DNA of 64,000 bases from NCBI RefSeq assembly GCF_000721235.1, contig NZ_JOFH01000035.1, forward strand, positions 60,501 through 124,500, written 5' to 3'. Positions 32,648-41,130 of this stretch are shown here, in pieces. The position numbers and the translations under genes are program-made. Under the pieces are notes generated by a model, which was not told where the DNA came from, did no database searches, and saw only the letters and a list, made by a program, of their open reading frames with translations. Every line of letters begins with the position of its first letter. Position 1 is the first letter of the stretch. This DNA is from Streptomyces olivaceus. Lineage in GTDB: Bacteria; Actinomycetota; Actinomycetes; Streptomycetales; Streptomycetaceae.

Positions 32648-33222
32648 GACGTGGTCCCCCGTGCCTCCAGCCGGGCCCGCAGCCTGCGCAGACAGCGCTG
32701 GCGCATCGGCCCGATGCTGCCCACCGCGATCCCCAGCGCGGCGGACACCTCCTGATAACTGGGCGGCGGCGAGGAGATCAGCACCCGCAGCAACTGGCGG
32801 CACCGCTCGCCCAGTGACTCGAACTCCTGCCACAGCATCCGCACGCGCTCGGTCTGCGCGGCGGCCTCCTCGGAGTCGAGCACCGACTCCTCCGGCGTAC
32901 GGTCGTCGCTCGGCCGGTCCAGCAGCTGCGGATCGTCGGTCGGCGTCCACCGCTTCGAGGCCCGCAGCAGCTTCAGGCACTCGTGCCGTGCCGTGCTCGC
33001 GAGCCAGGAGCCGGTCTTCTCCGGCTCCCGGATCCGCCCCAGGTGCTGGGCGAACCGGAACCAGGCGGTCTGGTACACCTCGTGCGCGTCGGCGTCGGAG
33101 AGCCCGTGCGATCGCGCGACGGACCAGACCAGCGGGCCCAGCCCGTCCACCAGTGACTTCCAGGCCGCCGCGTCCCCGTCGGCGGCCGACTGTACGAGCG
33201 CCCCGACCTCTGCACGGTCCAC
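32644..33222 (-). CDS. ECF-type RNA polymerase sigma factor
   Basis: A 192-residue sigma-70 family protein. Region 2 covers about residues 10-85 (GLSDADAHEVYQTAWFRFAQHLGRIREPEKTGSW, with RHECLKLLR after it). Region 4 covers about 125-185 (LGERCRQLLRVLISSPPPSYQEVSAALGIAVGSI). GTG 33222 is chosen as it places region 2 at the start and follows a GAGGGGTGGG site. It would direct RNA polymerase to a small set of promoters. It is encoded between the subtilase gene (72 bp upstream) and the coupled acidic protein. A classic membrane anti-sigma gene is absent. Confidence 0.88.
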   Translation of the reverse strand: MDRAEVGALVQSAADGDAAAWKSLVDGLGPLVWSVARSHGLSDADAHEVYQTAWFRFAQHLGRIREPEKTGSWLASTARHECLKLLRASKRWTPTDDPQLLDRPSDDRTPEESVLDSEEAAAQTERVRMLWQEFESLGERCRQLLRVLISSPPPSYQEVSAALGIAVGSIGPMRQRCLRRLRARLEARGTTS

Positions 33223-33293
33223 GGTCCCACCCCTCGTGTACGACACGCCATCGTACGCCGTGGAAGGGGTGGTTCCGCCCGCCAGGAGGCCGT

Positions 33294-34727
33294 TCACGAG
33301 CCACCGGCCGAGGGGCCGACGGAGACGGGGCGCCAGGTGGGCGGCAGCAGCGCGGGAACGTGCGCCCCGCGCACTTCCGCGTACTCGGTGTTGGTGGCGA
33401 GGAGCTGGACGCGGGCCAGGCGCGGGTCGGTCTCCTTGTGGTCCGTCATGTGGGCGGCGACCAGTCCCGCGACCACCGGGGTGGCGAAGGACGTGCCGCT
33501 CCACTGCGCGTGCCCCTCGAACATCACCTGGTCGGGCTTGGCCGGCGCCTCGCCGGGCTCGCTCAGCACCCCGTTGTGCCGGGGGTACTGGCAGGTGCAG
33601 GGGTAGGCGAAGCCGAACCGGCAGGCGTCGTAGGTGGAGTGCTGGTAGACGTACGGCACGGGTGTGCCGAAGCCGGTGAGCGCGCTGGTGAGGCGCTCGC
33701 CGGGGGCGTAGGCCCGGACCCAGCCGCCGTGGTTGCTGAAGCAGGCGCCGAACTCGCCGTCGGAGCGCAGGGCGCCGACCGACAGCACGGAGGTCTCCCA
33801 GCCGGGCAGGTCGGCGTAGGCGGCGGGCCAGAAGGGCGTGGCGCTCGCGTTGTTGCCGGCGGCGGCGACCAGCAGGGTGCGCCGGTCGCGGAGTTCCTCC
33901 ATGAAGGCGTGGACGCCGAGCAGGCCGTCGGTGCGGCCGTTGGACGTGCCGGCGGAGAGGCTGAGGACCTCGGGCCAGCCGTCGCGGTCGACGGCCTCGA
34001 AGAGCTTCTCGCCCAGTTCGGATTCCAGGATGGCGCCCGCGTCGTTGAGCGTGTTGCGCACCGTCACGTCGGTGTTGGGGGCGACGGCGGCGACGAGCCC
34101 GGCGATGAAGGTGCCGTGCCCGACGTACTGGCACAGGACGCCGTCGTCGTCGCACTCGCGGATCTGGGCGTCGCCCTCGGTGTGGGCCAGCAGCGGGTAG
34201 GACCGGTAGTCGTGCATGAGGCCGGTGTCCACGACGAGGACGCCGACGGCACTCTCGGCGTCGTACGGCGTCGTGGCGGCGGCCGGGTTCGGCGGCTCGC
34301 TGAGCGGTACGGGCACGGGTTCGTCGCCGGGGCAGGCGTTGACGGCGATGGAGACGACGTGGTTGCGGCTGATCAGGCGGCGGCCCGCGCGGCCCTCCGC
34401 CGTCCGGAGCGAGCGCATCGCGTGGGCGACGGTGGAGTCGGCGCCCAGGTCGCCCTCGTCGGGCTCGCCGACCCGGATGCGGGTGATGCCGGTGCGGTTG
34501 CTCTCGGAGCTGGTCCGGCGCACGTGGTCGGAGGTCAGGCCGGCCATCGTGGTGAAGTGGTCGCGCACGGTGTCCTCGACGAGGCGGGCCTCCTCGCCGT
34601 CGCGGGCGAGGACGACGCCCTTCTCGTAGAGGAACTCGGCGGAGTCGTCCGGGCCCATGGCCAGCGGGACGTCCGGCATCGAGCGCTGGATCTGGTCGAA
34701 CTGCTCGCGGAATCGCTGTGGTGCCAT
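33294..34727 (-). CDS. cytoplasmic S8 family (subtilisin-like) serine protease
   Basis: A 477-residue peptidase with a complete catalytic set: Asp167 in VVDTGL, His204 in GHGTFIAG, Asn292 in AAGNN and Ser413 in GTSFATP. There is no signal peptide and no inhibitor propeptide of the secreted type, so it should act inside the cell. The N-terminal 150 residues form an extra domain ending in NHVVSIAVNACPG. A Cys-containing insertion (YDACRFGFAYPCTCQYPRHNG) lies just ahead of the serine. It is divergent from the TPR-CHAT gene by 154 bp and upstream of the sigma factor, which suggests one proteolytic signalling module. Confidence 0.87.
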   Translation of the reverse strand: MAPQRFREQFDQIQRSMPDVPLAMGPDDSAEFLYEKGVVLARDGEEARLVEDTVRDHFTTMAGLTSDHVRRTSSESNRTGITRIRVGEPDEGDLGADSTVAHAMRSLRTAEGRAGRRLISRNHVVSIAVNACPGDEPVPVPLSEPPNPAAATTPYDAESAVGVLVVDTGLMHDYRSYPLLAHTEGDAQIRECDDDGVLCQYVGHGTFIAGLVAAVAPNTDVTVRNTLNDAGAILESELGEKLFEAVDRDGWPEVLSLSAGTSNGRTDGLLGVHAFMEELRDRRTLLVAAAGNNASATPFWPAAYADLPGWETSVLSVGALRSDGEFGACFSNHGGWVRAYAPGERLTSALTGFGTPVPYVYQHSTYDACRFGFAYPCTCQYPRHNGVLSEPGEAPAKPDQVMFEGHAQWSGTSFATPVVAGLVAAHMTDHKETDPRLARVQLLATNTEYAEVRGAHVPALLPPTWRPVSVGPSAGGS

Positions 34728-34802
34728 GGCATGCCCTCCACTGAGGCGGCGGTCGTGACGACGATCGTGGCAGCACCGGCGGCTGCGGTCCGGATGCGGT
34801 CG

Positions 34803-34831
34803 TCAATCAGAGTCCCGAGGCGGCCGATTGA
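34803..34831. promoter_or_regulatory. candidate operator between protease and TPR-CHAT genes
   Basis: TCAATC at 34803 and GATTGA at 34826 form an inverted repeat 23 bp apart in the divergent promoter region. The intervening part also shows partial symmetry (AGTCCCGAGGCGGCC). It could serve both genes. Support is only the symmetry and the location. Confidence 0.3.
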
Positions 34832-34881
34832 TACAGACCCGAACCTGTGGGGCGTGCTGGTCGAGCACTAACATCCCTGGG

Positions 34882-37800
34882 GTGACAGCGGGAAACGACT
34901 CGGTTCTCCAACTGCTGCCGATGGTGTTCGCCGCCCCGGGCGAGGCCCTGTCGCGGGCGGAGGAGCTGCTCGCGGCCGATCCCCCGCCGCTGCACGCCTC
35001 GGTGGCCCACCAGGTGATCGGCATCTGGCAGCGGGACTTCGGCGACACCCGGCGGGCCCTGGACCATCTGCGGCGCGCCCGCGACCTGGCGGCCCGCGCG
35101 GACTCGGCCGAGCGGGAGGCGGACGTCCTGGCCACGCTCGGGGTGGCGCTGGTGCACTCGGGGCGTACGCGGGAGGGACTGGCCGCGTTCGAGCGGGGCG
35201 TGGCGCGCGGGAGCGGGCACACGCGCGCGCGGGTGCTGTACCGGCGTGCGTACGTGTGGTGGGTCCTCGGCCGGCACGGCGAGGCGCTGGAGGACGTACG
35301 GCGGGCGATTCCGGTGCTGCGGCAGGCGGACGACGTGATCTGGACCGCGCGGGCGCTGACGCTGCGGGCGACCGTGCACCTGGCGCTCGGCTCGGTGGAG
35401 CGGGCGGACGCCGACTTCACGGCGGCGGAGCGGCTGTGGGACACCACGGGCCAGGAGCACGACAAGGCCGACGCGGTGGAGAGCCGGGGGCTCGCGGCCT
35501 TCCGCTCGGGCGACGTGCCGGCGGCGCTGCGGCTCCTCGACGAGGCGGAGGAGCGGTACGCCAAGCTGAGCACGCCGACGTTCATGCTCACCATCCGGCG
35601 CTGCGAGGTGCTGATGGCTGCCGGACTCCCGACGGAGGCGCTGGCGGAGGCGGACGGGGCGGTCGCGGCGCTGGACGGCATCGGCGGGCAGTCCACCCGC
35701 AAGGCGGAGCTGCTGCTGGTCGCCGCGCGGGCGGCCCGGCTGGCGGACGAGCCGCGGACGGCGCTGGCGCGTGCGGCCCTGGCGGTACGGCTGTTCGCGG
35801 GGCAGCGGCGCGGCTGGTACGAGACCCACGCGCGGCTGGTGCTGATCGAGGCGCGGGTCGCGACGGGTCGCGCCTCGGGCCGGCTGGTGGCGGACGCGGC
35901 GGCGGTGGCCGAGCGGCTGGCCGCCTTCGGGGCGCCGGCCGCGCCGGAGGCGTCGCTGCTCGCGGGCCGCATCGCGCTGGGTCTCGGCTGGACGGCGGAC
36001 GCGGAGCGGCACCTGGCGGTCGCTGCGCGCAGCCGGCACAACGGGCCGCCGCTGGCGCGGATGACGGGCTGGGCGGCGCAGGCGCTGCGGGCGCGCGCGG
36101 CCGGGTCGACGCGCGGGGTCCTGGAGGCCTGCCGGCGGGGTCTGGACGTCCTGGACGACCACCGGATGACGCTGGGCGCCTCGGAGCTGCGGGCCCGTGC
36201 CACGGCGCAGGGCGCGGAGCTGGCCGCGCTGGCGCAGCGGGCGAGCCTGGTCTCGGGGGGACCGAGGCGGCTGCTGATGTGGAGCGAGCGCTGGCGGGCG
36301 ACGGTGCTGTCGGCGCCGCCGACCCGGCCGCCGGCCGATCCCGCGCTGCTGACCGGCATGACGGCGTTCCGCGAGATCGCCGCCCGCGCGGAGGAGGCCC
36401 GCAGCGGCGGCGGCCGGCCCGTTCCCGCGCTGGAGCGCGAGCAGCGGCGCCTGGAGCGGGAGATCCGCTCCCGCACGCTGCACATGCGGGGCGAGGCACC
36501 GGGCGACGGCGACCGGTTCGACGTGGGGCGGCTGCTGCGGCGGCTGGGTGACGAGGTACGGCTGGTGGAACTGGCGGTGCTGGACGGGCGCGTGCACGTG
36601 CTGCTGTGCGGGCAGGGGCGGGTGCGGCGGTTCGAGGCGGGTCTGCTGGCGGAGGCGGAGCGGGAGGCCGAGCACGTGCAGGCCGGTCTGCGGCGGCTGG
36701 CCCACCCGGGGGCGGAGGCCCGGCTGCCGCTGGTGGAGGCGGCGGGCGCCCGCCTGCAGGAGCTGCTGCTCGGCCCCGCCGCGGCGCACCTGGGCTCCGG
36801 CCCGGTGGTCGTCGTCCCGCCGGGCCGGCTGCACCGGGTGCCGTGGGCCCTGCTGCCCGTGCTGCGCGAGCGGGTCCTGAGCGTGTCGCCGTCGGCGAGC
36901 AGCTGGCTCCGCGCCGGGGACACGTCCCCGCCGCCCGGCGGACGCCAGGTCCTGGTGCGCGGCCCGGGACTGTCGACCGACGGCGCGGAGGTCCCGGTCC
37001 TCGCGGAGCGCTACGGCGCGTCGCGGGCGCCGGAGGAGGACCGGGCGCGAGGGCCGCTTGCCGACGCCCGGCGCGGGAGCACACCGGGCGCGACCGAGGA
37101 GGCCTCCCCCGGCGCGACGGCCGGAGGCGGTCGGTTCCGGGCGGGTGACGAGGAGGGTCTGCCCCGGGCGGTCGGCGAAGCGGGCCCGGCCCCCGCGGCC
37201 GGTGGAGGGGCCCCGGACGGGGCCACCGGGAAAGGCGCCCCGGTCCCGGCGACCGTCCGGAGCGCCCCGCCCCGGACGGCCGACCACCACGGCCTCCCCC
37301 GGGCGACCGCCGAACACGGCCCGCCCGGGGCCGCCGGCGAGGGCGCCCCGGCCCCCGTGGCCGACGGAGTCGGTCCGCGCCGGGGAGGTGGCGGCTCGGT
37401 GCGGGCCCCGGCGGCCGGGCACGGTGCCGTGCCCGGGGTGACCGGATACGGGACCCTGCCCCCGGACGGGACCGCCGTGCCGACCGTGTTGGAAGGGGAC
37501 GCGGCGCGGGTGCCGCGGGTGTTGCGGGAGCTGGACGGGGCCGCGTTGGCGCATATCGCCGCGCACGGGACCTTCCGTGCGGACAGTCCCCTGTTCTCGT
37601 CCTTGCGGATGGCGGACGGGCCGCTGATCGTGCACGACTTCGAGCGGCTCGACCGCAGCCCGTACCGGATCATCCTGTCCTGCTGCGACACCGCCCGCTT
37701 CGCGTCGGTCGGCGCGGACGAACTGCTCGGCCTGGTCACCGCACTGCTGCCGCTGGGCACGGCCGGGGTGGTGGCGTGCAGCGCGCCGGTCAACGACGAG

Positions 37801-37950
37801 GCGGTGGTGCCGCTGATGCTCGGGCTGCACAAGGGACTGGACGCCGGTCTGTCCCTCGCGGAGGCGCTGCGCGACGCCCGGGCCGCGCTGCCCGGGGACG
37901 CCGTGCACCGGGCGACGGGGTGGGCGTTCTCCGCGTTCGGAGCTGCCTGA
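34882..37950 (+). CDS. TPR-CHAT protein (caspase-like protease) with repeat insertion
   Basis: A 1022-residue protein. Residues about 10-420 are tetratricopeptide-like helical repeats (for example RRALDHLRRARDLAARADSAEREADVLATLG). About 560-1020 is a CHAT domain, a caspase-related peptidase. The catalytic dyad is His895 in HIAAHGTF and Cys935 in LSCCDTARF; the preceding position is also Cys where Ala is usual. A Gly/Pro/Ala-rich insertion of about 150 residues (about 716-866) interrupts the CHAT domain before the His. GTG 34882 is chosen from homologue-like N-termini; an upstream TTG at 34828 is possible. It is divergent from a subtilase/sigma-factor operon. TPR-CHAT proteins are known as proteases in conflict and signalling systems; the target here is unknown. 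Confidence 0.85.
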   Translation: MTAGNDSVLQLLPMVFAAPGEALSRAEELLAADPPPLHASVAHQVIGIWQRDFGDTRRALDHLRRARDLAARADSAEREADVLATLGVALVHSGRTREGLAAFERGVARGSGHTRARVLYRRAYVWWVLGRHGEALEDVRRAIPVLRQADDVIWTARALTLRATVHLALGSVERADADFTAAERLWDTTGQEHDKADAVESRGLAAFRSGDVPAALRLLDEAEERYAKLSTPTFMLTIRRCEVLMAAGLPTEALAEADGAVAALDGIGGQSTRKAELLLVAARAARLADEPRTALARAALAVRLFAGQRRGWYETHARLVLIEARVATGRASGRLVADAAAVAERLAAFGAPAAPEASLLAGRIALGLGWTADAERHLAVAARSRHNGPPLARMTGWAAQALRARAAGSTRGVLEACRRGLDVLDDHRMTLGASELRARATAQGAELAALAQRASLVSGGPRRLLMWSERWRATVLSAPPTRPPADPALLTGMTAFREIAARAEEARSGGGRPVPALEREQRRLEREIRSRTLHMRGEAPGDGDRFDVGRLLRRLGDEVRLVELAVLDGRVHVLLCGQGRVRRFEAGLLAEAEREAEHVQAGLRRLAHPGAEARLPLVEAAGARLQELLLGPAAAHLGSGPVVVVPPGRLHRVPWALLPVLRERVLSVSPSASSWLRAGDTSPPPGGRQVLVRGPGLSTDGAEVPVLAERYGASRAPEEDRARGPLADARRGSTPGATEEASPGATAGGGRFRAGDEEGLPRAVGEAGPAPAAGGGAPDGATGKGAPVPATVRSAPPRTADHHGLPRATAEHGPPGAAGEGAPAPVADGVGPRRGGGGSVRAPAAGHGAVPGVTGYGTLPPDGTAVPTVLEGDAARVPRVLRELDGAALAHIAAHGTFRADSPLFSSLRMADGPLIVHDFERLDRSPYRIILSCCDTARFASVGADELLGLVTALLPLGTAGVVACSAPVNDEAVVPLMLGLHKGLDAGLSLAEALRDARAALPGDAVHRATGWAFSAFGAA
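37021..37480 (+). repeat. minisatellite-like insertion inside the CHAT coding region
   Basis: About 460 bp within the TPR-CHAT gene encode imperfect 8-10-residue repeats. At 37159-37370 the units run GLPRAVGEA, GPAPAAGG, GAPDGATGK, GAPVPATVR, SAPPRTADHH, GLPRATAEH, GPPGAAGE and GAPAPVADG. The DNA unit is 24-30 bp, mostly 27, and all changes keep the frame. It probably forms a disordered loop on the protease. Confidence 0.8.
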
Positions 37951-37991
37951 ACCTGCCGCCCCCGCACCCGCGCCCGCAGGGGCCCTTGCGG

Positions 37992-39830
37992 TCAGGCGGG
38001 TTGGGGCTCGGGCAGCTCCATCAGCCAGGGCAGGGCGCCGCGGTCGCCGGCGCCGAGGCGGGTGTAGGCGCCGTAGAGGTGGTTGCCGACGGTGCGCACG
38101 GACAGGGTGAGCCGCTCCGCGATCTGCCGGTTGCTCAGGCCCGCGGCGGCGAGGGTGACGATCTGCCGCTGGCGTGCGGTGAGTTCGCCGAGGACCAGTC
38201 CCGACAGGGCCGGCGTGCGGGCGCCCTGGCAGCGCCGGGCCAGGGCGACGGCGCGGGTACGGGCCGTGCGCGCGGCGCGCGGTTCGCGGTGGACGCCGGC
38301 CGCCTGGGCGTGCGCCTCGGCGGCGAACAGCAGGAACCCGCGCCGTTCCAGTTCCCCGGCGGCCCGGTCGAGTGCCGGTCCGTCGCCGCGCGAGAGGGCG
38401 TCGGCGTGCGCGGCGAAGACGCCGGTCAGCAGGCCGGCCGCCCGTTCGGGGACGCCGAGCCGGACGGTGTCGTACGGGTCGCCCTCGGCGGACCTGCGGA
38501 CCGCCTCGTCGAAGTCGCCGCGCGCGGCGGCCGTCCAGGCCGCGGACGCGCCGCCGTCTCCGGCACCGCGGCCGGCCGGCACCTCGCCCGACTGGGCCGT
38601 GGCCAGGGCGAGTTCCTCGCGGCAGGGCGTGTCGTGCGGGCTGGTCCGCAGCCCCTCTCGGGCCCAGGCCGCCGCCTCCGACAGCCGACCGCCCAGCCGG
38701 GCGAACCGGGCGCGCAGGGCCGCGTACCGCGGGGGCAGCGGTGCTCCCTCGGCCGCCAGCCACTCCCCCACGGGCGCCACCTGCTCCCGTACGTCGGCCT
38801 GCTCGACGCGCCGGGCGAGGGCGGTCAGCTCCGCCTCCAGGGCGGGGGCGCACTGGTCCCAGGTGCGTGCAAGGCGCCGGGCGCGCAGCCGGCCCGCGGC
38901 GGCCCGCAGGACCGGGCCGTGCAGGGGGTGGGCGAGCCGGGTGGCGCCCGCTTCGTCGACGGTGACCAGGCCGTCGGCCTCCAGGCCCTCCAGGGTGCGG
39001 GTGTCGAAGGCGTCCAGGTCGAGGGGCAGGGGCTCGGCGAAGGCGAGGCGTTCGAGGCTCTCGCGCTCTGCGGGGCGGGTCCGGTCCAGGACGTGGGCGG
39101 TGCGTTCCCGGACCGCCGCGGTCATCGGCACATCTCCCCGCCAGGCCTGCCGTCCGGTGCCCTGGACCGGCACGAGCAGGCCCTGGTCGCGCACGGCGGT
39201 CAGCAGTTCGCGCAGCAGCCGCAGGTCGCCCCGGCACAGGCGGTGCAGCCGGTCGGCGGTGAGCGGTTCCAGGACGGTGTCCTCGGCCGCCGCGAGCAGT
39301 TCGGCGGTCTCCTCGCGCGGCAGCGGCTCCAGCGTCAGGCGCGGCAGCAGTTCCCCGGACCACAGCCGGGACACGGCGCCGGGCACGGGGGCGCCGTCGG
39401 TGGCGGCGACCAGGAGCCGGGTGCGGCCGTGCAGGGCGAGCTGGTGGACGAGAGCGGCGGAGGCGTCGTCCAGCAGGTGCGCGTCGTCGACCAGCAGCAG
39501 CCGAACACCGGACAGGAGGTGCAGCGCGCGGTGCAGTGTGACGTCGTGGGGGAGCAGATGGGCGAAGGCGGCGAAGGGGAGGTGCCGGGTCTCGGGCGTC
39601 CCGGCCGCCCGGGCCCAGTCCGTGCCGCGCACGGCCTCCATCAGCAGCCGGGTCTTGCCGCAGCCCGCCGGCCCCGTCACCACCAGGCCGCCGCGTCCGG
39701 CGGCCACCGACCGGCGCACCAGCTCCAGTTCGTCGGTCCGCCCGGTGAACGGCCAGGGCGCCCCGAGGGTCTTCGCGTCGCGCAGAGAAGTCGTCGAAAT
39801 CGTCACGACAACATGAGTCGGCATACTCAT
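37992..39830 (-). CDS. LuxR-family ATP-binding transcriptional regulator (short LAL type)
   Basis: A 612-residue regulator. The N-terminal AAA domain has Walker A TGPAGCGKTRL and Walker B VRLLLVDDAHLLDD. The middle is helical. The C-terminal LuxR helix-turn-helix reads LTARQRQIVTLAAAGLSNRQIAERL with SVRTVGNHLY following. LAL regulators are usually near 900 residues, so this one has a reduced TPR-like middle. It converges on the TPR-CHAT gene with 41 bp between stops, and is divergent from the astacin-like gene by 63 bp. It could control either neighbour. ATG 39830 and the in-frame ATG 39824 are both possible starts. Confidence 0.83.
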   Translation of the reverse strand: MSMPTHVVVTISTTSLRDAKTLGAPWPFTGRTDELELVRRSVAAGRGGLVVTGPAGCGKTRLLMEAVRGTDWARAAGTPETRHLPFAAFAHLLPHDVTLHRALHLLSGVRLLLVDDAHLLDDASAALVHQLALHGRTRLLVAATDGAPVPGAVSRLWSGELLPRLTLEPLPREETAELLAAAEDTVLEPLTADRLHRLCRGDLRLLRELLTAVRDQGLLVPVQGTGRQAWRGDVPMTAAVRERTAHVLDRTRPAERESLERLAFAEPLPLDLDAFDTRTLEGLEADGLVTVDEAGATRLAHPLHGPVLRAAAGRLRARRLARTWDQCAPALEAELTALARRVEQADVREQVAPVGEWLAAEGAPLPPRYAALRARFARLGGRLSEAAAWAREGLRTSPHDTPCREELALATAQSGEVPAGRGAGDGGASAAWTAAARGDFDEAVRRSAEGDPYDTVRLGVPERAAGLLTGVFAAHADALSRGDGPALDRAAGELERRGFLLFAAEAHAQAAGVHREPRAARTARTRAVALARRCQGARTPALSGLVLGELTARQRQIVTLAAAGLSNRQIAERLTLSVRTVGNHLYGAYTRLGAGDRGALPWLMELPEPQPA

Positions 39831-39893
39831 CCCTGATACAGGGTGACTTGAGTACCCCCCGACTCAGGCGCCCGGGCCGGGCCGGACGGCACC

Positions 39894-40982
39894 ATGACGG
39901 CCATGACCGCACGCTACTGCTCGCTCGCGCAGCAGCCTGCCCCCGTGTTCGCACCGGGGCTGGCCGCCGAGCGCGTCGCCGCGCTCTCCGGCGGGCAGCG
40001 GATGTGGGTCAACGGCACCGTGCTGCACTACTGCTTCCTCGGCGGCGACACCGACACGTCGGTGGTGCCGATGCCGGGCACCGGCCGGCCCCGGCGCGGC
40101 TCGTGGGTGGGGACCGACGAGCAGCGTGACGTCGTGCGCGACTCCTTCCAGGAATGGCGGGACCTCGGCATCGGGATCGAGCTCACCGAGGTCCGCGACC
40201 GCTCGGAGGCGGAGCTGCGGATCGGCTTCCAGCCGGGCGACGGCTCCTGGTCGGCGGTGGGCAAGGACGCCCTGCGGGTCGGGATGAACGACCGCACGAT
40301 GAACTTCGGCTGGGACCTGACCGCGCCGGGCGAGCGGGCGACGGCCCTGCACCAGATCGGGCACGCGCTCGGCATGCTGCACGAGCACCAGAGCCCCCAC
40401 TCGGGGATCCTCTGGGACGACGAGGCCGTCTACGCCGAGCTGGCGGGCCCGCCGAACAACTGGAGCCGGGAGCGGACCTTCCACAACATCCTGCGCAAGC
40501 TGGACGGCGACGAGGCCAACGGTCCGGTCTGGGACCCGCAGTCGATCATGGAGTATCCGTTCCCCTCGGGGCTCATACTGGAGCCCGAGCACTACCGCTC
40601 GGGCCTGCATCCGCCCGGCACCCTCTCCGCCGCAGACAAGGAGTTCGCCCTGCGCTGGTACCCGCCCACCGGCCGGCCGGGGCCGCTGGTGCCGTTCCGG
40701 TCGGTGCCGCTCGGTCTCGGGCCAGGAGAGCAGGCCGACTTCCGGGTGGACCCGCCGGAGACCCGCGAGTACACCGTGGGCACCTTCGGCGACAGCGACG
40801 CCGTCGTCGTCATCTTCGAGGAGCGGGACGGCGTGCCCCGCTACCTCACCGGCCAGGACGACGGGGGAACGCCCCGCAACACCACGATCAGGGCCCGTTT
40901 CGTCAAGGGTCGCCGCTATGTCGTCCGGGTGCGCCTGTACTCCTCGTGGGGTGCGGGCGAGACGGCGGTCATGTGCTGGTGA
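39894..40982 (+). CDS. astacin/matrixin-like M12 protein with altered active site (HQxxH)
   Basis: A 362-residue protein resembling M12A metallopeptidases. The zinc-site block reads HQIGHALGMLHEHQSPHSGI at residues 153-172. The three zinc His are present, but the catalytic Glu of HExxH is Gln154 (codon CAG). The Met-turn SIMEYPFPSG is kept near residue 219. A beta-rich C-terminal domain of about 100 residues follows. No signal peptide is seen, unlike secreted astacins. Without the Glu, normal peptide hydrolysis is not expected; a zinc-dependent binding or decoy role is possible. The start may also be ATG 39903. The neighbours include two other protease genes. Confidence 0.8.
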   Translation: MTAMTARYCSLAQQPAPVFAPGLAAERVAALSGGQRMWVNGTVLHYCFLGGDTDTSVVPMPGTGRPRRGSWVGTDEQRDVVRDSFQEWRDLGIGIELTEVRDRSEAELRIGFQPGDGSWSAVGKDALRVGMNDRTMNFGWDLTAPGERATALHQIGHALGMLHEHQSPHSGILWDDEAVYAELAGPPNNWSRERTFHNILRKLDGDEANGPVWDPQSIMEYPFPSGLILEPEHYRSGLHPPGTLSAADKEFALRWYPPTGRPGPLVPFRSVPLGLGPGEQADFRVDPPETREYTVGTFGDSDAVVVIFEERDGVPRYLTGQDDGGTPRNTTIRARFVKGRRYVVRVRLYSSWGAGETAVMCW

Positions 40983-41036
40983 CCGCGCGGCCTCGAACGC
41001 CCGGGCGCCGTGGCCACATACCGGTGCCGGGGGCCG

Positions 41037-41118
41037 GCCGCGGAACGTCTCCTTCGGGGGAGGGCTGACGTTCCGCGGCACATGCCGTGTCCGCCGCGAG
41101 GGGGCGGCGGACACGGCA
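41037..41118. terminator. tandem hairpins forming a bidirectional terminator
   Basis: Two perfect stems lie side by side between converging genes. The first pairs 41037-41049 with 41067-41079 (13 bp, core CCGCGGAACGTC). The second pairs 41083-41097 with 41104-41118 (15 bp, core GCCGTGTCCGCCGC) with a 6-base loop. They sit 55 bp after the M12-like stop and 13 bp after the monooxygenase stop. Confidence 0.7.
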
Positions 41119-41130
41119 ACTTCCGCGTGT

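Noticed and set aside
34807..39954. 1715-residue minus-strand frame across the TPR-CHAT gene and LAL gene
   Set aside because: It crosses two recognisable genes and consists of Arg/Pro/Gln-rich low-complexity sequence.
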